From Opitutaceae bacterium (lineage in GTDB: Bacteria; Verrucomicrobiota; Verrucomicrobiia; Opitutales; Opitutaceae): 64,000 nt of DNA. Position numbers and translations under genes: made by a program. Under the pieces are notes generated by a model. That model saw nothing but the letters and a program-made list of their open reading frames with translations. It was not told the DNA's origin and did not search any database. Location: NCBI GenBank assembly GCA_028284235.1, contig JANQSC010000012.1:1-64000 (forward strand), given 5' to 3'. Positions 18,042 to 27,147 of this stretch are shown here, one piece after another. Numbering within the stretch: position 1 is the stretch's first letter; each line of letters starts with the position of its first letter.

Positions 18042-18202
18042 AGACTGTCCAATAAGTCCATTCCTTCGCCCTTTTGTTCTATTTGAGTTTATAATTCATT
18101 TGCTCACGTCGCAATACCCTTCGGGTATTCCTCGGATCGCAGCCTGAATTCTAATTCTCAAATATAACTTCAATGGCTCGAAAGCGACTAATTGGACAGT
18201 CT
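18042..18202. mobile_element. MITE-like element, 161 bp
   Basis: Terminal inverted repeats AGACTGTCCAATAAGT (18042-18057) and its reverse complement with one mismatch (18187-18202) bound a 161-bp A/T-rich segment without an ORF. An internal hairpin AATACCC-TTCG-GGGTATT is present. The left end abuts the porin terminator. No convincing target-site duplication was seen, and no matching transposase lies in the window. Confidence 0.6.
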
Positions 18203-18238
18203 TCTGTGCATTCAGAACCTGAGTCTGTCTGATGCGAT

Positions 18239-18266
18239 GTAGGGGCGTTGCTCGCAACGCCCCTAC
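18239..18266. repeat. Family E palindrome, copy 2
   Basis: GTAGGGGCGTTGC-TC-GCAACGCCCCTAC, perfect 13-bp arms (positions 18239-18266). A close relative is at 28683-28710. It lies between two convergent genes. Confidence 0.75.
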
Positions 18267-18313
18267 AAGCAACTCACACGCATCCCGATTCATTCGGCAG
18301 TTTCGGCGACTAG

Positions 18314-19558
18314 CTATTCAAAAACCCAGCGCGCGAGTGTGGAGTGGTCCTTTATGAGGAATCCGTCGTTCAGAAGCACGGGCGCGGTCCAGGTGGGTCG
18401 GTTCGACACTTCGTAGGTCGCGACTGTTCGATATTCGGATTGGTTCGTCGGGATGACTTCTAGTCGGCCGTCGTCCCGAAGGGCCACGACGAATCCTGGG
18501 ATTGTCAGGAAGGTCGCGTATTCACCGGTTCGAGACGGTCCGAGCCAAAGGATTTCGCCCGTTTCGGGATCGAGCCGAAAGAACAGGCCTTGTCTGAAAT
18601 GAGACAAGCCGTAGAGACTGCCGTCGTCGCCGATCACGGCGCTGGCCATGTTGAGCGAGACGCGGCGCTGGTGCCAGACTTCTTCGACCGACCATTTCCC
18701 GTTTTGCAGGCGAGGTTCGAGGCTGCGAATACCGCGATTTTCACCGCCGATGATAATCCGGCCTTCGTGATGGACGGGCGTAGGCGAATTTTGGTTGGAG
18801 CCTTGGTGGGGCAGGGGGTAGTCCCAGAGCCGTCGCCCGGTTTGGCTTTCCACGCCTACGACGGATTCGTGGTTCCATTCGACGATTTGCTGGACGCCGT
18901 GTAGTTCCACGAGGATCGGGGACGCGTGGGAGATGCCGTCCTCGCCTTCGGTCCAAACTTCGTTTCCAGTTTCGACATTCAAAGCGGCGAGGACGCCGGC
19001 CTGGGCGCCGCCGAAGTGCACGACGACGGTGTCGCCGATGACGAGCGGAGATGTGGAATGACCCCAGGCGGGATGGGTTTGGCGAAATCGGTCGGCATAG
19101 TCGCGCCGCCACAGCAAATCTCCCGAAGACGCGTCCCAGGCGGACAGGATTCCGGTGACGCTTAATGTGAAAAGTCGGTTGTCCGCCAATGCGGGCGTGG
19201 AATTGGGGCCGCTGCCGAATCGTTCTCCGGGGCTCTGTATTCGGTAGCGAATGGGAACGCTCTGGTTCCAGATGATTTCGCCGGTTTCCAAATCGATGCA
19301 GCGAACGATTTCCGCTCCACCTTGGCGCGCGTTCAAATAGGCGCGACCGTTGGAGACGAGCGGGGATCCGGAGCTGTTCCCGACGGAGAGTTTCCAGGCG
19401 GACCGCGCGCTCCGAGGCCATTCCGCGGGCGGGTCGAAATAGTCGACGCGGGCGTCGCGATCCGGCCCCCGCCACTCGGGCCAAGAAATGTCGGACGAGG
19501 CCGTCGCGACTGAAATGGCGAGTGAGGTGACGAGTAGTAATGAGAATCGAGTCTGCAT
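18314..19558 (-). CDS. PQQ-like beta-propeller repeat protein
   Basis: A 414-residue exported protein. A signal peptide (LLLVTSLAISVATA) is followed by WPEWRGPDRDARVDYFDPP, the family's standard entry. Propeller blades show EIVRCIDLETGEIIWNQSV, LFTLSVTGILSAWDASSGDL and RLDPETGEILW. It probably acts in the periplasm or at the outer membrane; no catalytic residues can be assigned. It is transcribed divergently from the LamG-cytochrome c gene, with about 180 bp between them. Confidence 0.85.
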   Translation of the reverse strand: MQTRFSLLLVTSLAISVATASSDISWPEWRGPDRDARVDYFDPPAEWPRSARSAWKLSVGNSSGSPLVSNGRAYLNARQGGAEIVRCIDLETGEIIWNQSVPIRYRIQSPGERFGSGPNSTPALADNRLFTLSVTGILSAWDASSGDLLWRRDYADRFRQTHPAWGHSTSPLVIGDTVVVHFGGAQAGVLAALNVETGNEVWTEGEDGISHASPILVELHGVQQIVEWNHESVVGVESQTGRRLWDYPLPHQGSNQNSPTPVHHEGRIIIGGENRGIRSLEPRLQNGKWSVEEVWHQRRVSLNMASAVIGDDGSLYGLSHFRQGLFFRLDPETGEILWLGPSRTGEYATFLTIPGFVVALRDDGRLEVIPTNQSEYRTVATYEVSNRPTWTAPVLLNDGFLIKDHSTLARWVFE

Positions 19559-19738
19559 GAGTGTTGGGGGTCGACTATCGGACGTTCTTTGAAAGAGCGC
19601 AGTTACTTTGAATCGCGATTCGATCGGAGTAAAACCGCATCTGGTTTGAGTTGTTCATATATCTTGCTTATTGGTGGATGCTCCTTTGCATCTTAGAACC
19701 TTCTGGAACCCTTGCCCCAATCCCCTTCGAAACTACGT

Positions 19739-22700
19739 ATGAGCGCATTCAAATCTCGTGTTTTCTCTCTCTGCCATTTCAGGCGAATGCTGCCAGGGCT
19801 TCTCGGATTCGGGCTTTTGCTCGCGACGGGACTCGCCTCGGTCGAAGGGCAGACGAAACCAGCCGAGTTTAGTCCGGGTCGGCAAGGTCTCGCCCTCAGT
19901 GGCGGGCACTCGCGGGGGGTCCCCTTGGGCGAGCTTGCCGGCTGGAGCGCGACTTTCTGGTTTCAGGCGAACGATGCTTCAGCGGGCGACCTGTTTGGAA
20001 TTGCGCTCGACGTCGAAGAAGGTCGCTTTATCCGGCTCAGCTTGGAGGAGGAATCGCTCCGTTTAACCGGTCCGGCGATTTCCCAGGCGCTGAGACGAAG
20101 CATGCCCGACGGGTGGTCGTTGACCGCGCCGGTTTCGGATTTGGATAAGTGGCACCACGTCGCCATCACCTACCAGCAAGCCAATGGGCCCTGGCTCTAC
20201 TTGGACGGAAAACTCATCGATTCCGGCGAGCGTCGGTGGATGGGCTACGCGACGTCCTTCGATCACTACTACTTTGGCGCTCCGCTTGTGTCGGAAGGCA
20301 ACTATGGAGCGAGTTTCGACGGATTGATCGACGATTTCATGTTGTACGAGCGACCGCTTTCGCCGGAGGAAGTGGAAGCGTCTTTCCAAGGGGAGGCTCT
20401 CTCCGCTCGGCTCGTGGCCTTCAACGATTTCGAAAATGTGAGTCATCGCGACTTGGCTAGTCTGGATGCGATTGAGAATGCGGACGCGTTTATCGAGGAA
20501 GGTCGGGAACTGTTTCAACTGCATTGCATCGCTTGTCATAGCAAAGATGGAATTTCCCCGCCACCGAATCCATTGGCCCGAGCGTTCGGACAGCACGCGA
20601 TGCTCAACGGAGCCGACCCGTACAGTATGTTTCAGACCTTGACTTACGGTTTTCGAAATATGATGGCCGCCCCTCAATTGAATCCAGTTGAGCGGTATAA
20701 GGTAATCCACTACATTCGAGAGAAGGTTGTCCGACCCAATGCGCCCGAACTGTATGTGGAGCTCGACGACACCTACACCGAGACGATGCCAAGCAATCCG
20801 GACGGGCTCCGGGACGAAGTCGAGCGCGTCGAGGCCCTGGCGAAATCGGGCTACTTGCGCGATTACGGAGACGCTCTAATAACGCCGGTCAACAGCGAAG
20901 CCCCGGAAAACACGAGTCGAAACGCCCTGGTGGTGAATCTGGGCGATGAAACCACGATCGGTTGGGATTTAGGGTCGATGCGGACCATTGGGGCCTGGCA
21001 AGGCGGCTTTCTCGACTATAGTTTTACTTTGCACCACAAGCTGCGCGCGAATGGGCTGCCGACGGCGCGGTTCGAGTTTCTTCCCGGGCTGGAAGGCTGG
21101 CGCTGGGCCTGGAACGGCCGGGCGGAAATCGAAGCCCCGGAGCGAATGCCTAATACGATTTTCCCTGAAGAACAAGTTCGCTACCGCGGTCACTATCCGA
21201 ATGGAAGCGATATTGTCGTCTCCTTCGATGTCCAAGGTCGCGAAGTTCTGGAGAGCGCTCGCTACGAATCGACGAGCGCCGGCCCGGTAGTTCACCGTCG
21301 ATTGACGATTCAGCCGGGGTCGAGTCAGATCGAATTAGTGTCGCCATCGTTTGGAGACGCTGAACTGGAAATCGACGGCGATCGGGCGAAAATCGAGACA
21401 AGTGAATTCACTCTGGGCGCTTGGCTGCAATCGAAGACACGAGGGCCACGCTGGCGCCTAAGCGAACGCGACGAATTGGTCTTGCGAATACCTGCATCGA
21501 AAACCCCCATACACCTCAATATTGCTTTGGCGAGCGATTCGGGTGAGGCTGGCGATGACTGGGCGCCGCGCCCGCAAGCGACGGATCTCGCCGCTTTGAC
21601 GCGCGGCGGACCAAGGCGGTGGGAGCAGACGCACACGCTGAAAGGGAAGCGGGCGGTCGACACTTTTCAGGGTTACGCGTTGGACAGCGTGCCCGTGCCG
21701 TTTACCAATGCCTACAATACGTGGATGCGGACGGCGTCGCTCGCCAGTTTTCCGGACGGGCGTCTGGCGGTGGCGACTCTGAGCGGGGATGTGTGGATCG
21801 TGAGCGGAGTCGACGATTCGTTGGAGGCGGTCACCTGGCAGCGCTTCGCCGCGGGTTTGTACGAGCCGATGGGGATGAAAGTGGTGGACGGTGTTTTGAC
21901 GGCGATCACGCGGGGTCGAATCGTCAAGCTGCACGACTACAATGAGGACGGCGAAGCGGATTTCTACCAGGCCTTTTTCAATGAAGACGAGCCGAGCAAC
22001 GGCTGGCACGCCTACAGTTGCGGTTTGGTATTGGACGACGCAGGCAATTACTACTACGCCCGCACTGGCGGGTTTAGCGACTGGTCGATCCCGGGAGGGC
22101 TGGTGCGTGTTTCCGCGGATGGAAAACGCTCCGAAGTTCTGGGCGTGGGGATGCGCGTTCCCAACGGCATCGGGCGTCTGCCCAACGGGTCGATCACTTT
22201 TGGAGACAACCAAGGGACCTACGTTCCGGCGAGCAAGGTGTCGATCGCCAGCATTCCGGGCTCGTTTCACGGGGCGGGGCTTTGGGACAAGCGTGATGGG
22301 AATTTTGATACGAACGCGATCGTGGATCCGATCGTCTACATGCCGCAGGAGTTGGACAGCTCGTCGGGTTCCCAGCTCTGGATTGAAGAGGATCGCCGAT
22401 TCGGACCCTTGGGCGGGCAGTTCTTTCACGTCTCCTATGGTCGTGCCCGCGCGATGACCATTTTTGTAGATGAAGTTGGAGATACGGTTCAAGGAGCGGT
22501 GTTCCCGTTGCCCCTGAAAATGGAGTCGGGAACGCTGCGGATGGCGAAGAGTCCGGCGGATGGTCAGCTCTATTTTTCGGGATTGACCGGCTGGCAGGCG
22601 GGAGCGACTCGCGAAGGCAGTATCCAAAGATTGCGATACACGGGGGACGAGGGACTGTATCTTCTCGATGCGAACGCCCGGGAGGGAAAACTGACGCTGC

Positions 22701-23011
22701 GATTCAATCGACCGCTCAACGCGAACACCGTTGCTCGTATAGGCCAATGGAAAGCGAGTATGTGGAACTACAAATGGTCGCGGGCCTACGGATCGCCAAT
22801 GTTCAAGGTCACCGAACCGGGGGTGGAAGGGATCGACGATCTGGAATTGTCCGATGCCCGAATCGGAAGCGACGGAACGGAATTGACCATCGTGGCTCCG
22901 GATTTGTCGCCCTGCCATACGCTGAAACTGGAGTTTTCGGTTGAGGACCGAGACGGGAAGGTCCTGGACGGCCCGGTTTATTTTACGATCCACGAACTGG
23001 TGGACAACTAA
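19739..23011 (+). CDS. LamG / cytochrome c / propeller (DUF6797-like) secreted protein
   Basis: A 1090-residue exported protein. After the signal peptide (LLGFGLLLATGLASVEG) come a LamG-type concanavalin-like domain (about residues 35-220; LDKWHHVAITYQQANGPWLY, FDGLIDDFMLYERPLS) and a single haem c motif CIACH in EGRELFQLHCIACHSKDG. A long beta-rich region follows (GWDLGSMRTIGAWQGGFLDY, ARFEFLPGLEGWRWAW), then a propeller (LASFPDGRLAVATLSGDVWI, VPNGIGRLPNGSITFGDNQG) and a beta-sandwich end. This architecture occurs in large Verrucomicrobia and Planctomycetes oxidases of unknown substrate. The first in-frame start is a TTG; ATG 19739 is preferred. Confidence 0.78.
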   Translation: MSAFKSRVFSLCHFRRMLPGLLGFGLLLATGLASVEGQTKPAEFSPGRQGLALSGGHSRGVPLGELAGWSATFWFQANDASAGDLFGIALDVEEGRFIRLSLEEESLRLTGPAISQALRRSMPDGWSLTAPVSDLDKWHHVAITYQQANGPWLYLDGKLIDSGERRWMGYATSFDHYYFGAPLVSEGNYGASFDGLIDDFMLYERPLSPEEVEASFQGEALSARLVAFNDFENVSHRDLASLDAIENADAFIEEGRELFQLHCIACHSKDGISPPPNPLARAFGQHAMLNGADPYSMFQTLTYGFRNMMAAPQLNPVERYKVIHYIREKVVRPNAPELYVELDDTYTETMPSNPDGLRDEVERVEALAKSGYLRDYGDALITPVNSEAPENTSRNALVVNLGDETTIGWDLGSMRTIGAWQGGFLDYSFTLHHKLRANGLPTARFEFLPGLEGWRWAWNGRAEIEAPERMPNTIFPEEQVRYRGHYPNGSDIVVSFDVQGREVLESARYESTSAGPVVHRRLTIQPGSSQIELVSPSFGDAELEIDGDRAKIETSEFTLGAWLQSKTRGPRWRLSERDELVLRIPASKTPIHLNIALASDSGEAGDDWAPRPQATDLAALTRGGPRRWEQTHTLKGKRAVDTFQGYALDSVPVPFTNAYNTWMRTASLASFPDGRLAVATLSGDVWIVSGVDDSLEAVTWQRFAAGLYEPMGMKVVDGVLTAITRGRIVKLHDYNEDGEADFYQAFFNEDEPSNGWHAYSCGLVLDDAGNYYYARTGGFSDWSIPGGLVRVSADGKRSEVLGVGMRVPNGIGRLPNGSITFGDNQGTYVPASKVSIASIPGSFHGAGLWDKRDGNFDTNAIVDPIVYMPQELDSSSGSQLWIEEDRRFGPLGGQFFHVSYGRARAMTIFVDEVGDTVQGAVFPLPLKMESGTLRMAKSPADGQLYFSGLTGWQAGATREGSIQRLRYTGDEGLYLLDANAREGKLTLRFNRPLNANTVARIGQWKASMWNYKWSRAYGSPMFKVTEPGVEGIDDLELSDARIGSDGTELTIVAPDLSPCHTLKLEFSVEDRDGKVLDGPVYFTIHELVDN

Positions 23012-23035
23012 CGGTGGCTTGGTCGCTGCCGACTA

Positions 23036-23208
23036 TTTTTGTCACCGCCCCGACTCGGGTCTAGGAGTCTCGCTACCGCGAGCCAATAGGATCCCCGACT
23101 CGTCGGGGAAATAAGGTTTATCGGATTGAGACATTATTTGGATGCGAAGCAGCCATCCTTATTTGCCTCCGTTCCGGAGGCATCCTAGCGAGTAGAACGA
23201 GCGATGAC
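23036..23208. repeat. Family B multi-hairpin repeats, inverted pair
   Basis: Forward copy 23036-23119: TTTTTGTCACC, hairpin, CTAGGAGT, hairpin CTCGC/GCGAG, AATAGGAT, hairpin CCCCGAC/GTCGGGG, AAATAAGGTTT. Reverse copy about 23132-23208 contains hairpin GCCTCCG/CGGAGGC and ends CGATGAC. The pair fills the gap between two convergent genes and may act as a bidirectional terminator. Confidence 0.75.
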
Positions 23209-23215
23209 CTATCTA

Positions 23216-24601
23216 CTATTCGCTAGTTTGAGGCTCCAGAGGAAGGAGGATCTCCATCGGTTTGCCGTGCATTTGGAGGGTGTCGCCGCTTTGGCGTATC
23301 CAATTGTCGGTGATGGCGCGTAGCTTTCTCAATGTCTGGGCGTGTTCGGGGTCGCCGGCGAGATTGCGCTGCTCGCTCGGATCGGAGCTTAAATCGTAGA
23401 GTTCTTCGGCGGGGCGTTGATGGTAGGCGCGGACTTGCTTCAGGATATCCGGGTTTACGTGGGCGGCCGCTACCCAGGATTGCCAGAGATTGTGGCTTTC
23501 GGCTTTCGGATTGTGATCGGTTTGAACGGTGAAGTTGAGCTCGGGAAACACGTTGCGAATGTAGCGGTAACGCTGGTTGCGGACGGAACGGAGCGGGTAG
23601 GTGTGGTGGGCGGCGGACGAATTGGTGCTGAAAACGAAGTTTCTGTGGATGTTGACTTCTCCTTTCAAAACGCGGAGGAAGGAGCGTCCGTCCAGTTGAT
23701 TCGATTCGTATCCACTTTCCGGAGGCGATCCGCCGGCGAGTTCGATAAGAGTAGGAAGGATATCGACGAACGAGATCAGCGCGGAAGCGCGTTTGCCGGG
23801 AGTCGTGACGCCGGGCCAGGAGACGAGGATGGGGGCCTTGACGCTGGTTTCGTAGTTGTTCCATTTCCCGAAGGGAAGCTGGGCGCCGTGGTCGCTGGTG
23901 AAAAAGATTACGGGGTCGGGTGGAAGGTGGTTTTCGACGGCTTCGAGCGTGGCCGCGATTTGTTTGTCCATACGTTCTACGTCCGTGTAATACTGGGCGA
24001 GCTCGAGTCGGGTATCGGGAGTGTCGATCAATTTTGGCGGCAGCGTGAGCGAGTTTGGGCGATAGTGTGGGTAGGGCTTGTTGGGCCAGGGAACGTGCGG
24101 GTCTTTGATTCCGACCATGAGAAGAAGCGGCTTTGTGGAGGTCCGCTGACTGAGGAATTCGGATACGATCCCGATCTCATCCAGAGAGATGGTTCGGTTT
24201 TCGTAGTCGAATCCGATTCGAGGGTCTTTCCCGTGGGCGATTTTCCCAATGCTGGCGACTTCGTATCCAAGTTCTTGCATATACGAGGGCAACTGTCGGA
24301 CGTCGTCGCGCACGTAGGTGTGATTGGGTTCGGCTCCGTTTCGAAAAGGCATGAGGCCGGAGAGCAGCGCGCCTCGCGAAGGGGCGCAGCTAGGGGAGGC
24401 GACGTAGGCGTTCTCGAGGAGGAGGCTCTTCGATGCGAGTCGATCGAGCGCGGGGGTTCGGACATCGGGGTTGCCTATGAATCCAGAGTCGTTCGGGCCG
24501 AGATCGTCGGCGATGATGAAGACGATGTTCGGTGGCGCGGCATGGGCCGCCCCCATTAGAATCAAGGTAAGGAGTGTGAGGAAGAGCGATCGATTCTGCA
24601 T
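23216..24601 (-). CDS. Secreted sulfatase, heparan N-sulfatase-like
   Basis: A 461-residue S1 sulfatase. A signal peptide (LTLILMGAAHA) is followed by PPNIVFIIADDLGPNDSGFI. The active site CAPSR lies at about C72, followed by GALLSGLMPFRNGAEPNH. FTSDHGAQLPFGKWNNYETS and VKAPILVSWPG provide the C-terminal active-site part. The pattern G-x-x-P-x-R-N-G-A and the short sub-domain fit SGSH-like sulfatases. It is transcribed away from the M24 peptidase gene, with a 194-bp divergent intergenic region that probably holds both promoters. Confidence 0.9.
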   Translation of the reverse strand: MQNRSLFLTLLTLILMGAAHAAPPNIVFIIADDLGPNDSGFIGNPDVRTPALDRLASKSLLLENAYVASPSCAPSRGALLSGLMPFRNGAEPNHTYVRDDVRQLPSYMQELGYEVASIGKIAHGKDPRIGFDYENRTISLDEIGIVSEFLSQRTSTKPLLLMVGIKDPHVPWPNKPYPHYRPNSLTLPPKLIDTPDTRLELAQYYTDVERMDKQIAATLEAVENHLPPDPVIFFTSDHGAQLPFGKWNNYETSVKAPILVSWPGVTTPGKRASALISFVDILPTLIELAGGSPPESGYESNQLDGRSFLRVLKGEVNIHRNFVFSTNSSAAHHTYPLRSVRNQRYRYIRNVFPELNFTVQTDHNPKAESHNLWQSWVAAAHVNPDILKQVRAYHQRPAEELYDLSSDPSEQRNLAGDPEHAQTLRKLRAITDNWIRQSGDTLQMHGKPMEILLPLEPQTSE

Positions 24602-24795
24602 GGCAAGGACTGGCTGGGGGTGGTTCGGAGGTATACAAAGCGAACGGGAGGGATGGATAAATTCAATTGCGCCGAAATGTGGAAAATGGGTAGGCGACTG
24701 TGGGAAACGGCGAGCACATGCTTGTATTTTCCATCTTTATTGACTTCACTATGCCTGAAAAATGACCGCGTATCCAAAATATTCTGAATCGCGCG

Positions 24796-25950
24796 ATGAC
24801 GGATACTAAATTAGCCACCATCATGGCGGGCCCCCCGTCGGATCATGCGTCGCTCTACAAGCGAATCCGGTTTTCCGTGCACGATCCGGTTGTGTTGATC
24901 GAATTAGAGGGCGGCTCGGAGTCGATCTTGATTCTTCGCGACATTGAGATGGAGCGGGCGTCTCGTCAGGCTCGCGTTTCGCGTGTCCATTGTCCTGCCG
25001 ACTTTACGCCGGAGTCGGGGTTGTCGGGCGATCGGGCGACGGCGACTGCCCAAGCGGCCGCCGAGTGTCTTCGCAGGGAGGGGGTCGCGGTGGTCCATGG
25101 GGATCGCGCGTTGCCTTTGATTTATGTCGAGATGATACGGCGGGCAGGAATCGAGGTGGAGTACGATTCCGACTTGGGAGTGATGGATCGGAGACAGAAA
25201 GACGAGGAAGAGGTCGAACATTTGCGCGAGGCGCAGCGAGTGACCGAGGAAGCGGTCGAACGGGTGTGTCGGATGATCGCTCGCTCGTCGGCGAACGCGG
25301 AGGGCGAATTGGTGTACGAAGGCGTCGACTTGACTTCCGAATACTTGCGAACGGTTGTGGACCAGTTTCTGTTGGAGCAGGGGTATTCCAATCCGCATTC
25401 GATTATCGCGGGTGGTCCGCTCGCTTCGGATTGCCATTGGATTGGTTTCGGCGCGTTGAGAACCGAGACTCCAGTGATTGTGGATATTTTTCCGACCAAT
25501 CGAGCGACTCACTACTGCGGGGATTGTACGCGGACGGTGGCGCACGGGGACATTCCTGACGAAGTGGCCCGGATGCATGCGGCGGTCGCTGCGGCTAAAG
25601 AGGCGTCGATCGCGGCCACTCGAGCGGGAGTGACGGGGCAGTCAGTGCACGAGGCGACTTTGGATACGCTGGTCGCCCACGGCTATTCGGTGGGGCTGCC
25701 TTCGGAGTCGGATCCCGATACGTATTGCGGAATGACCTGCGGCACGGGTCATGGGATTGGGCTGGAGGTGCACGAGCCGCCTTTGCTGGATTTCAAGGGG
25801 CCCGAGCTGTTGGTGGGCGACGCCTTGACGATCGAGCCTGGATTGTATTGCCGGGCGATCGGGGCGATTCGACTAGAGGACTTGGTGATCGTCCGCGCAG
25901 ACGGTTGTGAAAATCTGAATACATTGCCGGAGGGGCTGGACTGGAGATAA
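24796..25950 (+). CDS. M24-family aminopeptidase (Xaa-Pro peptidase-like)
   Basis: A 384-residue protein without a signal peptide, so probably cytoplasmic. The C-terminal pita-bread domain has the five metal ligands of family M24: Asp in VIVDIFPTN, Asp in HYCGDCTRTV, His in CGTGHGIGLEVHE, Glu in LTIEPGLY and Glu in IRLEDLVIV. The N-terminal third is a creatinase-like domain. These enzymes remove N-terminal residues before proline (or all N-terminal residues); specificity is not evident. It is a single gene between the sulfatase and the convergent GntR regulator. Confidence 0.88.
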   Translation: MTDTKLATIMAGPPSDHASLYKRIRFSVHDPVVLIELEGGSESILILRDIEMERASRQARVSRVHCPADFTPESGLSGDRATATAQAAAECLRREGVAVVHGDRALPLIYVEMIRRAGIEVEYDSDLGVMDRRQKDEEEVEHLREAQRVTEEAVERVCRMIARSSANAEGELVYEGVDLTSEYLRTVVDQFLLEQGYSNPHSIIAGGPLASDCHWIGFGALRTETPVIVDIFPTNRATHYCGDCTRTVAHGDIPDEVARMHAAVAAAKEASIAATRAGVTGQSVHEATLDTLVAHGYSVGLPSESDPDTYCGMTCGTGHGIGLEVHEPPLLDFKGPELLVGDALTIEPGLYCRAIGAIRLEDLVIVRADGCENLNTLPEGLDWR

Positions 25951-25962
25951 GGGAAGAAATTG

Positions 25963-26169
25963 AAACATCGGCCTTCGGCCTAGCCTCGACTACGTCGAGG
26001 ATGGGTTTTCGCATTGCGAAAAATAAGTTTTTCTTAGGGAGTGAGTCTTTTGGCCCTATTGCTTATTGATTTTGGATCCTAGCGAAGAGCTTTAGGTCTC
26101 GCCAATAATCCCATTGTCCCGCAGGGACACCCATTCCCGGCTGAGCCGGGACTAGCGCAGCGATGTTTT
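25963..26169. repeat. Family C multi-hairpin repeats, inverted pair
   Basis: Forward copy 25963-26035: AAACATC, hairpin GGCC-TTC-GGCC, TAG, hairpin CCTCGA/TCGAGG, ATGGG, hairpin TTTTCGC/GCGAAAA. Reverse copy about 26104-26169: hairpins TGTCCC/GGGACA and TCCCGG/CCGGGA separated by CCCAT, ending GATGTTT. The gap lies between the convergent M24 and GntR genes. Confidence 0.72.
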
Positions 26170-26171
26170 AA

Positions 26172-27053
26172 CTATTCGAATATGGTTTCCCGTTTTTCGA
26201 TGGATTCGAAGAGGTGGGCTACGTTGGGGCGCTGGCTTTGTATGTGTTGCAGGAGCAGCCGGTAGGCGGCGTTCCAATCTTCTTTTAGCAGAGCTCTGAG
26301 GATTTTCCGGTGTTCGGCGGCCTTTTCCTCGATGACTGATGTGGCGACGGTGGAATAGGAAAACAGGTATGAATAGTAGATGCCGAATTGGGCGAAGAAT
26401 GATCGGATGTAGCGATTGCCGGAGAGATCGATCCAGTATTGGTGGAGGCTGTTCTCGAGTTGAGGGCGACCGCGGGTGTCGGGGGAGTTGGCTTTGAGGA
26501 AGATTTCAAGCTGGGCGGGATCGAGGCGCTTGCGGGCCAACTTCAGCGCTTTTAGCTCGAGAGTCTCTCGCACTTCGATGTAGTCCAGCATGTCTTGTTC
26601 GCGGAATGGGTGGACGCGCCAGCCGCGGCGAGGCACGCGTTCGATCAGTCCGGCGCCGGCGAGTCGATTGAAGACTTGTCGGATCACGGTGCGCCCGACA
26701 CCGTAGCGCTGCGCGGACGATTCTTCGCGCAGGTAGACGGGGCCGCCTTGGATGCTGAGGTGGATGATGTCCTCGGTGATGAGCGCGTCGCGGTCCGGGC
26801 GGGGCGAGGCGGTTGGGGAGCCTTGTTTCTTGATTGCGGTCTTTGCGCGTCGACGGGAGTTGATGCGGAGGCGACCGTTGTCGCCCTTTAGAATGAAATT
26901 GGAATCGATCAGTTTCTCGAGGGCGGCGCGAATCGGGGTTAGGCTCACGTCGTAGTGCGCGGCCAGCGACGACAAGGTGAGTGGATCGGGGAGCTCTCCG
27001 CCGGTCCGGATTTTCTCTTTCAAGTCGCTTTCGATATAGTCGGAAATCGTCAT
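26172..27053 (-). CDS. GntR-family regulator with two winged-helix domains
   Basis: A DNA-binding regulator of 293 residues. Two GntR-type winged helices are visible: the first near the N terminus (LSSLAAHYDVSLTPIRAALE), the second about 85 residues later (SAQRYGVGRTVIRQVFNRLA, then GLIERVPRRGWRV). A C-terminal helical FCD-like effector domain follows (YIEVRETLELKALKLA, EHRKILRALLKEDWNAAYRL). Ordinary FCD regulators have a single HTH. ATG 27053 is chosen; a GTG at 27071 is an alternative. It lies 94 bp downstream of a sulfatase gene on the same strand and may regulate it. Confidence 0.85.
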   Translation of the reverse strand: MTISDYIESDLKEKIRTGGELPDPLTLSSLAAHYDVSLTPIRAALEKLIDSNFILKGDNGRLRINSRRRAKTAIKKQGSPTASPRPDRDALITEDIIHLSIQGGPVYLREESSAQRYGVGRTVIRQVFNRLAGAGLIERVPRRGWRVHPFREQDMLDYIEVRETLELKALKLARKRLDPAQLEIFLKANSPDTRGRPQLENSLHQYWIDLSGNRYIRSFFAQFGIYYSYLFSYSTVATSVIEEKAAEHRKILRALLKEDWNAAYRLLLQHIQSQRPNVAHLFESIEKRETIFE

Positions 27054-27147
27054 GGTTGAATTACTTGGCACTCTCTGAGGCGATCATGGATCCTCGGGCG
27101 GGTTGCTCCAGTCGAAATTCGGCGAAATTGAATCGCGAGGATCGCCT

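Noticed and set aside
21458..22993. 511-codon antisense ORF within the LamG-cytochrome c gene
   Set aside because: Arg/His-rich translation with no domain; shadow of the opposite-strand coding bias.
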